The position numbers and the translations under genes were made by a program. The notes under the pieces are model-generated. The model had not been told where the DNA came from, did not search any database, and worked only from the letters and a program-made list of their open reading frames with translations. A DNA stretch of 64,000 bases, taken from positions 124,001-188,000 of the forward strand of contig CANMLL010000006.1 of NCBI GenBank assembly GCA_947498775.1, written 5' to 3'. Of the stretch, positions 25,039-33,627 are shown piece by piece; position 1 is the first letter of the stretch, and the number at the start of each line of letters is the position of its first letter. This DNA comes from an uncultured Aquimarina sp. (GTDB lineage: Bacteria > Bacteroidota > Bacteroidia > Flavobacteriales > Flavobacteriaceae).

Positions 25039-25449
25039 TTATTGGCCGTTATAGATCACAAAATTACGAGGGGTCTCATACAAGGTAACTTCTATATCAA
25101 ATTTGGAGTCTATTTTTGCCCGTAACCTATTCCAAATTACTGAAGCTATATTTTCTACGGTTGGATTCAAATTTTTAAATTCTTCTACCTCCTCATTTAG
25201 GTTTTTATGATCCATATAATCCTCGACCTCTGCTTTTATATATTCTTTCAAAATTTTTAGGTCGATTAGGTATCCTGTCTCTGGATCAATTTCTCCAATT
25301 ATGCCGACAACTAACTCATAATTATGCCCATGATACCTGGGATTACTGCATTTCCCAAATACCTGCAAGTTTTTCTCATCGCTCCAATCCTTTCGGTATA
25401 AACGATGTGCAGCATTAAAATGTGCTTTTCTACAGGCCTTGATTTTCAT
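25039..25449 (-). CDS. queD: 6-carboxytetrahydropterin synthase / 6-pyruvoyl-tetrahydropterin synthase family (QueD-like)
   Basis: 136 residues. Zinc-binding histidines in HFNAAHRLY and YHGHNYEL, catalytic Cys in FGKCSNP, and the pterin-anchoring Glu in the C-terminal TLYETPRN. The family converts 7,8-dihydroneopterin triphosphate to 6-carboxytetrahydropterin (queuosine route) or to 6-pyruvoyl-tetrahydropterin; QueC and QueE are not in this window, so the exact product is open. Its ATG overlaps the idi stop by 4 bases (ATGA), indicating translational coupling with a gene from an unrelated pathway. Confidence 0.9.
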   Translation of the reverse strand: MKIKACRKAHFNAAHRLYRKDWSDEKNLQVFGKCSNPRYHGHNYELVVGIIGEIDPETGYLIDLKILKEYIKAEVEDYMDHKNLNEEVEEFKNLNPTVENIASVIWNRLRAKIDSKFDIEVTLYETPRNFVIYNGQ

Positions 25450-25970
25450 ATTGTAATGTGTGAATAAAATTTGTCGAAAATAATCTTAAACCATGTCGTA
25501 TACATCTCGGGGTGATTGGCAATATCTTCTTTCACTTCCTCAACTGGCATCCATTTCCAATCTGCAACTTCATCAGGGTTAATAAGCGGATCTTCTTCGT
25601 AGGTTCCAATAAGTACATGGTCAAACTCATGCTCTGTAAGTCCATTATCAAAAGGAGCTTTGTAAATAAAGGAAACCGAATCTTTAAGAGGAGTGGTAAA
25701 TCCCATTTCCTCTTGCAATCTTCTGATACCTGCTTGGATATTACTTTCCCCTTCTCGCTGATGACTGCAACATGTATTGGTCCATAACCCAGGTGAATGA
25801 TATTTATGCATTGCTCTTTGCTGCAGCATTAATTCGTTCTTATTATTGATAATAAATACTGAAAAAGCTCTGTGTAATACTGCTTTTTGATGTGCCTCAA
25901 GCTTTGGCATAAGACCAATCTGCTCATCATTTTCGTTAACCAAAATGACTTTCTCTTCTTCTTCTTTCAT
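25446..25970 (-). CDS. idi: Isopentenyl-diphosphate delta-isomerase type I
   Basis: 174 residues, Nudix-fold enzyme that interconverts IPP and DMAPP for isoprenoid synthesis. The catalytic Cys lies in TNTCCSHQ and the catalytic Glu in LTEHEFDHV; metal-binding His and Glu residues surround the Nudix-like box (REGESNIQAGIRRLQEEMGF, within 20 residues). Length is usual for the family. It is the first gene of the idi-queD-bcp operon, with a TAATTTTG promoter element at 25987-25994. Confidence 0.95.
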   Translation of the reverse strand: MKEEEEKVILVNENDEQIGLMPKLEAHQKAVLHRAFSVFIINNKNELMLQQRAMHKYHSPGLWTNTCCSHQREGESNIQAGIRRLQEEMGFTTPLKDSVSFIYKAPFDNGLTEHEFDHVLIGTYEEDPLINPDEVADWKWMPVEEVKEDIANHPEMYTTWFKIIFDKFYSHITI

Positions 25971-25986
25971 TAATTGTTTATTGATC

Positions 25987-25994
25987 CAAAATTA
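25987..25994 (-). promoter_or_regulatory. Promoter -7 element TAATTTTG for the idi operon
   Basis: TAnnTTTG on the minus strand, 17 bases upstream of the idi ATG. Confidence 0.55.
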
Positions 25995-26101
25995 CAAAAT
26001 CATACTAGTAAATCGGCTATTAATTTTATTGTTTTTAATAGTTAAATTTCTTAGTCACTATTAACAGATAACCGTTATATAACCAATATAGTATTTGTAA
26101 T

Positions 26102-26136
26102 AAAAAAAACACCTTACTTCAGAAGGTGTTTTTTTT
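26102..26136 (-). terminator. Terminator of the T9SS-associated operon
   Basis: Stem of AAAAAAAACACCTT / AAGGTGTTTTTTTT with a 7-base loop, 38 bases after the OmpA-family gene. Its A- and T-runs allow function on either strand. Confidence 0.8.
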
Positions 26137-26173
26137 AAAATGATCAATAAATATTTATATAAAGCTATGATAT

Positions 26174-28150
26174 TCATTTAACTATAATAAATTCACTTCG
26201 CCTGTTTAGCTGATATGCTGATTTTTCGCATCGTTTACCATCTACACAATCATTGATAGGTTGTGATTCTCCATATCCTTTGGCCGTTAAACGATCTGAA
26301 GAAATTCCTTTTTCGATCATAAATGATATGGTAGTCTTAGCTCTTTTTTCAGAAAGCATTAGGTTATAGTCTGCATCACCATGACTATCTGTATGTGATC
26401 TTACTTCTATTTTCATCTGCGGATACTTGTTCAGTACTTCGATTACTTTGGCAAGCTCTACACTTGCATCAGATCTTATGTAAGATTCATTAAAATCAAA
26501 ATAAATGGTATTGAGAGCGAGTACTTTTGCCAAATCATCGCCAATTTCAACTACTTTTACCTCTCTAACTAGTTTTAATTCTCTATAATTTGAAAGGTCT
26601 ATTGTTTGTGTTTCATCAGGAGTGGTGATCAACATTTCGGCAGTGGAGTAATCTAATTTTTCTATGCGAATGAAATATTTAGAACTACATTCAATTTTGT
26701 TTGAAGAAGTGTATACGCCGTCATCACCAACTTCGATCACTTCGATCACATTATTTTCTTCGTCATAAATTGTAACTTTTGCTCCAGAAATAATCTCATC
26801 TGTTTCACTGTCCTTTACAACTCCGGTGATCGTAATTTCACAAAAGGTCTTTATATCCTCCAATTGTACCAAGCTATAGATATCATCTTTTCCTTTCCCC
26901 CCATCGCGATTCGAAGAAAAATACCCTCTTTTTGAAGTATCATTTATTATGAAAGCAAAATCATCCTTAGGACCATTAATCGGTTTACCAATATTAATTG
27001 CTAATTCCTCTTCTTTGTTAGTAGGTTCTAACTTTGTTACAAAAACATCCAACCCACCCAAACCTATGTGTCCATCTGAAGAAAAATATAGATCATTATT
27101 CTCACTTACAAAAGGGAAAGTTTCTTTACCTTCGGTATTAATCCGATCTCCTAAATTAACAGGAGTTCCAAAACTTCCGTCGCCCTTAATTACCACTTGG
27201 TATAAATCTGATGCTCCTTTACCTCCGGGCATATCTGAAGAAAAGTATAGTGTTTTTCCATCTGTACTTAGGGCCGGATGTGCTACTGAGTATTCATCAC
27301 TATTAAATGGTACACTTTGAGGAGTATCCCAACTACCTTGATCATTTTTGTTTGAACGAAATATTTTCAGCCGATTGGTTCCTTTTTGATCTCTTCCAAA
27401 GTTTCCTTGTTCAAAGTTATTTCTGGTGAAATACATCGTATTTCCATCTTTAGAAAAAACAGCTGTGGATTCATGAAATCTGGAATTTAATTTTCTATCA
27501 AACTTTTTTGTTGTAGCAAAACTTTTGGTTACAGAATCGTATGCGGTGATAAAGAGGTCTAAAAAGGCTTCATTGTTCCATTGATGAAGGTTATTATTAA
27601 ATATTAAGGTATCTCTTGACGAACTAAAAACAATATTATTTTTATAAAATGTCACACCAAAATCTACAAACATTGTATTGATAGAAGCATTTTCTATCTC
27701 GTATCGGCCCGACTGATACTCTATACGCTCTAAATAATTAGGGATGCTGTCAAACAACTGAGCTCTTTTATCCTCTTTACTAAGTTCTGTAAACTTTCTC
27801 ATATACGCATCAGAATCCTCAAAACGGTTTACAGTTTTTAATGTTTGTGCATATCTAAAATAATACTCTGGCTTGATTTTATCCGGATAAGAATTTATTA
27901 ATTCTTCGTACCATCTTAAAGCTTCTGCATACTGACTATTGAAGTAATAACTATCTCCTAAATTGCTGAAAAGTTCGGCACTTCTATATCCTTTTTCGGC
28001 TACTTTCAGATATGTTTCTTGAGCATCAATATATTGATAGTTATCGTACTGAATCTTAGCTTTTTGTAGTTTTTTTTCTTGAGAAAAAAGGCTCACTCCC
28101 ATTAAGAGAACTAAAAAAACCAATAAGAATTTAAGTAAAGATTTCCCCAT
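26174..28150 (-). CDS. OmpA-family envelope protein with TPR and PD40 repeats (PorE-like)
   Basis: 658 residues. Signal peptide (~1-24), TPR-like helices (~30-130, YRSAELFSNLGDSYYFNSQY), PD40/WD40-like beta-propeller repeats (~200-430, repeated LYFSSD and GYFSSN blades), a carboxypeptidase-regulatory-like domain (~440-520, TITGVVKDSETDEIISGAKV), and a C-terminal OmpA peptidoglycan-binding domain (~540-658, IYFDFNES, then EVRSHTDSHGDADYNLMLSE). This order is that of type IX secretion PorE-like proteins that link the outer membrane to peptidoglycan. It is cotranscribed behind a PorP/SprF gene. A TTACGGTAA motif sits 4 bases before its ATG. Confidence 0.88.
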   Translation of the reverse strand: MGKSLLKFLLVFLVLLMGVSLFSQEKKLQKAKIQYDNYQYIDAQETYLKVAEKGYRSAELFSNLGDSYYFNSQYAEALRWYEELINSYPDKIKPEYYFRYAQTLKTVNRFEDSDAYMRKFTELSKEDKRAQLFDSIPNYLERIEYQSGRYEIENASINTMFVDFGVTFYKNNIVFSSSRDTLIFNNNLHQWNNEAFLDLFITAYDSVTKSFATTKKFDRKLNSRFHESTAVFSKDGNTMYFTRNNFEQGNFGRDQKGTNRLKIFRSNKNDQGSWDTPQSVPFNSDEYSVAHPALSTDGKTLYFSSDMPGGKGASDLYQVVIKGDGSFGTPVNLGDRINTEGKETFPFVSENNDLYFSSDGHIGLGGLDVFVTKLEPTNKEEELAINIGKPINGPKDDFAFIINDTSKRGYFSSNRDGGKGKDDIYSLVQLEDIKTFCEITITGVVKDSETDEIISGAKVTIYDEENNVIEVIEVGDDGVYTSSNKIECSSKYFIRIEKLDYSTAEMLITTPDETQTIDLSNYRELKLVREVKVVEIGDDLAKVLALNTIYFDFNESYIRSDASVELAKVIEVLNKYPQMKIEVRSHTDSHGDADYNLMLSEKRAKTTISFMIEKGISSDRLTAKGYGESQPINDCVDGKRCEKSAYQLNRRSEFIIVK

Positions 28151-28153
28151 ATT

Positions 28154-28162
28154 TTACCGTAA
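28154..28162. promoter_or_regulatory. TTACGGTAA motif in front of the OmpA-family gene
   Basis: Reads TTACGGTAA on the minus strand, within the ribosome-binding region. Related copies lie in the leader region of the same cluster at 33150-33158 and as an extended palindrome at 33464-33479. The role is unknown. Confidence 0.3.
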
Positions 28163-28176
28163 TAAATAAACTATAA

Positions 28177-29163
28177 TCAAAAGAAACGTGGTGTTAACAT
28201 CCTGTTGTACTTTTTGAAAAGCTCAAAACGTAACATCACTTCATAACTTCCATCATTAAATTGAGTTTGACCCAATTCTGTTGTTTCTCTGTCGTATGCA
28301 AAAGCGATCATCATAGCATCAGATACCTGAAAACCTACCATTGCGCTTACAGCCGCGCTCCAGCGATAAGCCGCCCCTAGAGTCAAGCGATCATACAACA
28401 AAAAATTTGCCGAAAGATCTACTTGCAATGGTGCTCCAAATACTAATTTGGTTAAAACGGCCGGCTTAAGCTTTACCTCACTACTCAAATCAAACACATG
28501 ACCTGCAATAAGATAATAATTAATCCGCTCTTCTGCTAAAAAACTTATAGCAGTACTGTTACTATCGGTTGTACTCTCATCAAAATGATCTGTTTCTAAT
28601 AAGTTTGGCGCACTTAATCCTATATAAAAGCGCTCTGCATGATAATACACCCCAATTCCTACGTTAGGACTAAATTTATTATCTATATTATTTTCAAAAA
28701 GATTATCATTGTTATTGAACTGCGTTAAGCGTTGAAAATCTACATTTAAAAGATGACCTCCTGCTTTTAACCCAAAGCTTAACTTTCCATAATCTGAAGT
28801 AGGTATTGTATACGAAAAATCGATATCGAAATAGGTTTCATTGGTAGGTCCAATCTCATCATTAACAATTGACAATCCGAGTCCTAAACGTTCGCTAGTT
28901 CCAATAGGCGTATTAACTGTCAAGGTTTGGGTGCGTGGTGCTCCATCAAGACCCACCCATTGACTTCGATGAAGCCCCATTACGCTAAGTACACCACGAC
29001 TACCTGCATACGCAGGATTTATACTAATCGTATTGTACATATATTGCGTATATTGAGCATCCTGTTGCGCATTACAATCCGCAGAAAGCAAGCCAAACAG
29101 TGCCAGCATAAATATAAGTAGTAATTTATTCATCACAATTTCATTTGATTTAGGGTAAAACAA
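28177..29163 (-). CDS. PorP/SprF-family type IX secretion membrane protein
   Basis: 328 residues; signal in the first ~32 (a shorter start at Met11, 29133, MNKLLLIFM, is likely better, as the signal begins there). The body is an outer-membrane beta-barrel with the family opening QDAQYTQYMYNTISINPAYAG and SRGVLSVMGLHRSQWVGLDG, ending RFF. PorP/SprF proteins hold or export T9SS substrates with type B C-terminal signals to the cell surface. It sits between the OmpA/PD40 gene and the 1285-aa surface protein, its probable client (inference from context). Confidence 0.9.
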   Translation of the reverse strand: MFYPKSNEIVMNKLLLIFMLALFGLLSADCNAQQDAQYTQYMYNTISINPAYAGSRGVLSVMGLHRSQWVGLDGAPRTQTLTVNTPIGTSERLGLGLSIVNDEIGPTNETYFDIDFSYTIPTSDYGKLSFGLKAGGHLLNVDFQRLTQFNNNDNLFENNIDNKFSPNVGIGVYYHAERFYIGLSAPNLLETDHFDESTTDSNSTAISFLAEERINYYLIAGHVFDLSSEVKLKPAVLTKLVFGAPLQVDLSANFLLYDRLTLGAAYRWSAAVSAMVGFQVSDAMMIAFAYDRETTELGQTQFNDGSYEVMLRFELFKKYNRMLTPRFF

Positions 29164-29181
29164 ATATATACATTTTTATGT

Positions 29182-32100
29182 CTAATTCTTTTTTACTCGA
29201 TAGGTTGTTCTGCGATTAGTTATAACGGTTTTTGTTGTATTACAGGCCAAATTGTCTCTAGGATCTGTAACTGCCAATGTTGTTGTTTGAGGGCTTCCGG
29301 CTATGGTAGGAATACCGTTTGCATCCACCCCGGCAGGAGTATTTGCAAGATTATTATCTGTTGTCAAGTCGGAAACCGTAAAACTTCCTGCACCCTCAAT
29401 TGCATCGGCACAACCATCATTGTCACTATCTGTATCTAATTGGTTCGGAATTCCATCTCCATCAGAATCAGCATAGCATATCGCAAATGAAGCTATCCCA
29501 GCATTATTTAAGTCATGTGAGTAACCAGCTGTTACATTTCCCCCACCAGAATGCGCTGTATTCGAGTATGTTAATGTAAATGAAGATACATCATTAAATT
29601 TTAACAGCACGGCATCATCATTTGTATCATTTTCTGTAGTTCCGGTAAAAATAAGCCTACTTTCTGAAAAAGTAAGATTAACATTAGTTGTTGCCGTTAG
29701 ACCATACCCAATAAGCTCACTTTGCTCTACAATAACCGTCTCATTTCTAACTCCATCTAAATCGGCAATAAGCATATCAAAATCGGCAGTAGTGGCATTG
29801 GTGGTTCCAAAATCGAAGACTTCCCAAAGAATTGTCGTAGAACCAATATCTCTATTCTGAACCCTTGGATCGTCACCATTAAATGTCCAACGAACATTAG
29901 GAACTGTAGTAGCTGTTATTGTACCTCTTAGGCTATAAACATTACTGTTTCCAGAGTCTATAAGCGTGTAGGTAAAAGAATCACCTACCCCTTGATTTTG
30001 GATATTTGGAGTAGAGTTTGTTCCTAATAACTCTCCACTAAATGTTGGTCCAGAATAATTTGAGTCACAATTCTCATCAGTATCCAAAATGCCGTCATTA
30101 TCATCATCTAGATCAAATGCATCTGCAATAGTATCATTGTCATTATCATCACAAGTATTAATACTCAAATCTCGAAAAGCGGCATTGGTAGCATTATATC
30201 CTGCACCCTGAACCTGTCCAGTCCCTGTAATTGTTGGTGAACCAGAACCATATATACCATCATTATCTGAGTCGGCATTGACTACGGTATTATAATATGC
30301 CTCATTTGCATCTGAACAACCATCATTATCGCTGTCGGTATCTTGGTGATCCGGGCTACCATCACCATCTGTATCAATTGAAACACAGCCTAATTTTGAA
30401 GGATTTGTTTCTACAGCGAAACCTCTTGTAACACCACTTGACAAGGTTCCTGTAGCGCCAAAAATGAACTGTTGCGAAGAAAAGCTTCCATAAGAATACG
30501 TAATCCAATTATCTATATTAGAAACAGGAACATTTACTTCATCATTCCAATCTGTAAGGTTACCCGCCAAATCAGTTCTTAGTCGATAACTTTCATAAAT
30601 ACCGGGGGCTGTACCTCCTTCAAAACCTCCAGATTCAAGACTTGCTCCAATCATAACGCTGGTATGCGCAGATGTATTTAACACGCCACCTACTTCGGTG
30701 AAATCATCGGTGACATTACTATCGATATCAGACAATATCACATCAAAATTATCAATAGTTACCGGAGTTCCTGAAGTATTTGCTGTAGTAGCAGATCCAG
30801 GCGCTACGATAGCCAGGTTAACCTCAACATAAAAGTGGTCATTAGGCCTTCTTCCTACACTTAACAAGTCAGGAACTCCCGATCGATCTATATTTAAAGA
30901 CCCTGAAGGGGTGTTTTCATTAATTATTGTTAAAACTACATCATACCTAGAGCCATTTGCTCCCACCAGCCCATTGGCTAATAGCCAAATATCTCCTGCA
31001 ACTGAATTGTTAATAGATCCGGTACCGGCCAATTGGGTACGAGCAACCGTATAATCAAATGAAAATGTTGTGCAGTCCTGTTCATCGGTATCTAAAATAC
31101 CATCATTATCATCATCCAGATCTACCAAATCTATCACACCATCATTATCTGTATCCGGATTTACAGTAACAAAAACGGTACCTACATCCGTCTCAGATGT
31201 TAACAAACAAGTTCCATTATCTCTAATCGTATAGGTAAAATTGGTGCTTCCAAAAAAACCAGGATTAGGAATAAAAGTAATAGTTCCGTCTCCGTTAAGG
31301 GTTGTAGATCCATTAGCTGGTTGTGTTATACTAATTATAGCTATAGCAGATCCTTCTGGGTCTGAATCAGCCCCATTTCCATTATCAATTAGTGCATCAA
31401 AATTTATAGAACCGTTTTCATCAACACTAATTAAATCATCTTCTGCAACCGGAGGTTGATTTGCAGATGTTGTAATTGTAGTTAGTAAGTTAATACTCCC
31501 ATTATTAAAATCGGAAGGGGTTAATTGTTGTCGAACCACTACTCTTCCCGTAGTGGTTCTTGGGTAAGCTACTTCTACGACAATTGGAGTATCAGGGCCA
31601 CTTGGTAATCCAAAGTGAACTACTCCGGGCTCTTGTGTACCGTGACCAAAACCTCCGTTTACTTCTCTGATTCCAGAAATTACGTTTCCAGCACAATCCA
31701 AAATCTGGGCAGTAGCTCCCACACCAAATCTTGTTTCGGTATTTATTAAACCAAACTCATCCCTATCTTCAATAATATTTATAAACAAATGATTTGCACG
31801 GTTTGTTGCTCCCAAATTATTTATATATAATGCGTTGTTTCCTGTCCTGTTCATATAGAGGTCTAAATCCCCATCCGTATCTATATCTATAAAAGTACAC
31901 CCTTCTCCACTTGCATTGAACGAAAGTCCCGAATCAACAAAGGACATGGCCCCGCCACCATTATTGATCTGGTTCAGGTATAATCTGCTGGTATTATTTC
32001 CTGTTAGAAAAATATCTACATCCCCATCATTATCAACATCTCCACAAGCCAAACCTTCGATTTGGGCACCTGAAAAACTCACAGGAATACCCGTCGCTGC

Positions 32101-33039
32101 ACCCAAACCTGTCCATGTACCGTCTCCATTATTTTGATGAATTTGATTATCACCATTCTCTGTCCAGAACAGATCAAAATCCCCATCATTATCAAAGTCG
32201 TAAAAGCCCACTGATCCTTTATTATTGTTATTAGCATCTTCAATATCTACTCCATCCTGAAAAGTTCCTCCCAAATTGGTAAAAAGATCCACCTGATCTC
32301 TTTTCCTTGCAACAATATCTACCCAACCATCATTATTAAAATCGGTGGCAGAACCATAATCACCATCGGTAGCATCCTGAACCAATCCCAGTGGCCAGGT
32401 TGAAGGATCCAAAACATCGTATCCCGGTGGTTTTGTTGTTACGTGCGTAAAAAAGCCATTTCCATCATTTTGTAGTACATCGATTCCATAATCATGATTA
32501 TCTATAAAAATATCCAGATCTCCATCTCCGTCATAATCTAGTGCTCCTGCGCCTTCAGAATTAAATTCATTTGAGAAATTACCATCATTAAAAACCTGGT
32601 TGGGAGTCATCCCACCTGTTCCGTTACCAAATCTATTGGTAGCCGGATCTTGCAAATAAATTCTTATTTGGGCAAAATCATTTCTAGATAAATCTGGGTA
32701 TCCATCATTATTAAAATCCACAAAAAGTACCGACCTTTCTATGTTTCCTGAATTAAGATCATTAGCCAAAGCTGTTGTACGATCTGTAAACGACCCTCCA
32801 TCGTTTCGCAATAAATAGCCTCGCCCATTAGTATTTATAACAATATCATAATCCCCGTCTAAGTCATAATCAGCCCAACCATGACCCCCATCTTTACCTC
32901 CCCCTATATCTAAATTATAAGCAGGGGCACTTTGAGTAAATGTAGTTTGTGAAGTTGCAGAAAAAGTTGCAAACAATAAAAAAAGGAAAAAGGACGAGTA
33001 AGTCCTTTGACCTAAATAGATAGGAGTAATTTTTAACAT
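29182..33039 (-). CDS. Large surface protein: FG-GAP repeats, ASPIC/UnbV, cadherin-like and thrombospondin-type-3 repeats
   Basis: 1285 residues. Signal (~1-31), seven or more FG-GAP/VCBS calcium repeats (~45-405, each with DxDxDGxxD), an ASPIC/UnbV domain (~415-515, INTETRFGVGATAQILDC), a cadherin/Ig-like domain (~525-630, QPPVAEDDLISVDENG), then three groups of thrombospondin-type-3 calcium repeats (DTDNDGVIDLVDLDDDNDG and similar) separated by beta domains. The last residues, TNRRTTYRVKKN, form a basic tail recurring in flavobacterial adhesin-like proteins. Gene order with PorP/SprF and OmpA/PD40 suggests T9SS export of a calcium-stabilised adhesin. Confidence 0.85.
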   Translation of the reverse strand: MLKITPIYLGQRTYSSFFLFLLFATFSATSQTTFTQSAPAYNLDIGGGKDGGHGWADYDLDGDYDIVINTNGRGYLLRNDGGSFTDRTTALANDLNSGNIERSVLFVDFNNDGYPDLSRNDFAQIRIYLQDPATNRFGNGTGGMTPNQVFNDGNFSNEFNSEGAGALDYDGDGDLDIFIDNHDYGIDVLQNDGNGFFTHVTTKPPGYDVLDPSTWPLGLVQDATDGDYGSATDFNNDGWVDIVARKRDQVDLFTNLGGTFQDGVDIEDANNNNKGSVGFYDFDNDGDFDLFWTENGDNQIHQNNGDGTWTGLGAATGIPVSFSGAQIEGLACGDVDNDGDVDIFLTGNNTSRLYLNQINNGGGAMSFVDSGLSFNASGEGCTFIDIDTDGDLDLYMNRTGNNALYINNLGATNRANHLFINIIEDRDEFGLINTETRFGVGATAQILDCAGNVISGIREVNGGFGHGTQEPGVVHFGLPSGPDTPIVVEVAYPRTTTGRVVVRQQLTPSDFNNGSINLLTTITTSANQPPVAEDDLISVDENGSINFDALIDNGNGADSDPEGSAIAIISITQPANGSTTLNGDGTITFIPNPGFFGSTNFTYTIRDNGTCLLTSETDVGTVFVTVNPDTDNDGVIDLVDLDDDNDGILDTDEQDCTTFSFDYTVARTQLAGTGSINNSVAGDIWLLANGLVGANGSRYDVVLTIINENTPSGSLNIDRSGVPDLLSVGRRPNDHFYVEVNLAIVAPGSATTANTSGTPVTIDNFDVILSDIDSNVTDDFTEVGGVLNTSAHTSVMIGASLESGGFEGGTAPGIYESYRLRTDLAGNLTDWNDEVNVPVSNIDNWITYSYGSFSSQQFIFGATGTLSSGVTRGFAVETNPSKLGCVSIDTDGDGSPDHQDTDSDNDGCSDANEAYYNTVVNADSDNDGIYGSGSPTITGTGQVQGAGYNATNAAFRDLSINTCDDNDNDTIADAFDLDDDNDGILDTDENCDSNYSGPTFSGELLGTNSTPNIQNQGVGDSFTYTLIDSGNSNVYSLRGTITATTVPNVRWTFNGDDPRVQNRDIGSTTILWEVFDFGTTNATTADFDMLIADLDGVRNETVIVEQSELIGYGLTATTNVNLTFSESRLIFTGTTENDTNDDAVLLKFNDVSSFTLTYSNTAHSGGGNVTAGYSHDLNNAGIASFAICYADSDGDGIPNQLDTDSDNDGCADAIEGAGSFTVSDLTTDNNLANTPAGVDANGIPTIAGSPQTTTLAVTDPRDNLACNTTKTVITNRRTTYRVKKN

Positions 33040-33463
33040 ATGACGATGTGTTTACAATTTATATTACCGAAAACCTAAAGGGGTTAGTTTTCTGTAAATC
33101 ATTTATAAAACATATAAATGCATCTAAATAAGCAATACACATAATAAAATTACGGTAATACCATAAAAATACATTCACGAATGTAATAAATTTTTTCTTT
33201 TTATTAACATAAAAGATGAAATAATTATGTTTTTTTATCGATTAAGTACATTTTTAAACGATAAAAAACATATAATCACTTAATAATTTACTTTTTTTAG
33301 CAAAAGGTATAGCTTTATTTTACTACATTAAAGCTTACGTTTATGCACACCTTCTATGTATTTCTTGAATCTAGTTAATCCCAAAAAAGAAATAACCAGA
33401 AAGCAATACTCTAATTATCAACACATAAACGTACGGTAAATTTAAAAAAAATTAACACTTATC

Positions 33464-33479
33464 TTACGGTTTACCGTAA
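33464..33479. promoter_or_regulatory. Palindrome TTACGGT-TT-ACCGTAA
   Basis: 7-bp perfect arms around TT, in the divergent region between the surface-protein operon and prfC; the same half site recurs at 33150 and 28154. Candidate operator. Confidence 0.4.
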
Positions 33480-33598
33480 AAAATATCGATATAAATTAAA
33501 ATTTTAGCGATAAAAAGCAATTAATCTCTATTTCTTAGTATTAAACATGCATGAGCTGTGCTGCATAAAATCATACCTCTTATTGTATATTTAAGTAC

Positions 33599-33606
33599 TA
33601 TATTTG
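33599..33606 (+). promoter_or_regulatory. Promoter -7 element TATATTTG for prfC
   Basis: TAnnTTTG 21 bases upstream of the prfC ATG. Confidence 0.6.
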
Positions 33607-33627
33607 CATCCGTATTAGAGATAGTGT

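Larger units (their letters stand above)
33040..33627. other. 588-base gap between the surface-protein gene and prfC
   Basis: Very AT-rich and divergent; no ORF. It contains TTACGGTAA at 33150-33158, TACGGTAAATTTA near 33432 and a 16-bp palindrome TTACGGT-TT-ACCGTAA at 33464-33479, plus the prfC promoter at 33599. It probably holds the long leader and promoter of the surface-protein operon. Confidence 0.5.

Noticed and set aside
29182..33039. Repeated DNA blocks resembling tandem repeats or a CRISPR-like array
   Set aside because: They encode the calcium-binding DxDxDG and thrombospondin-type-3 repeats, vary at synonymous sites, and lie in one open frame.
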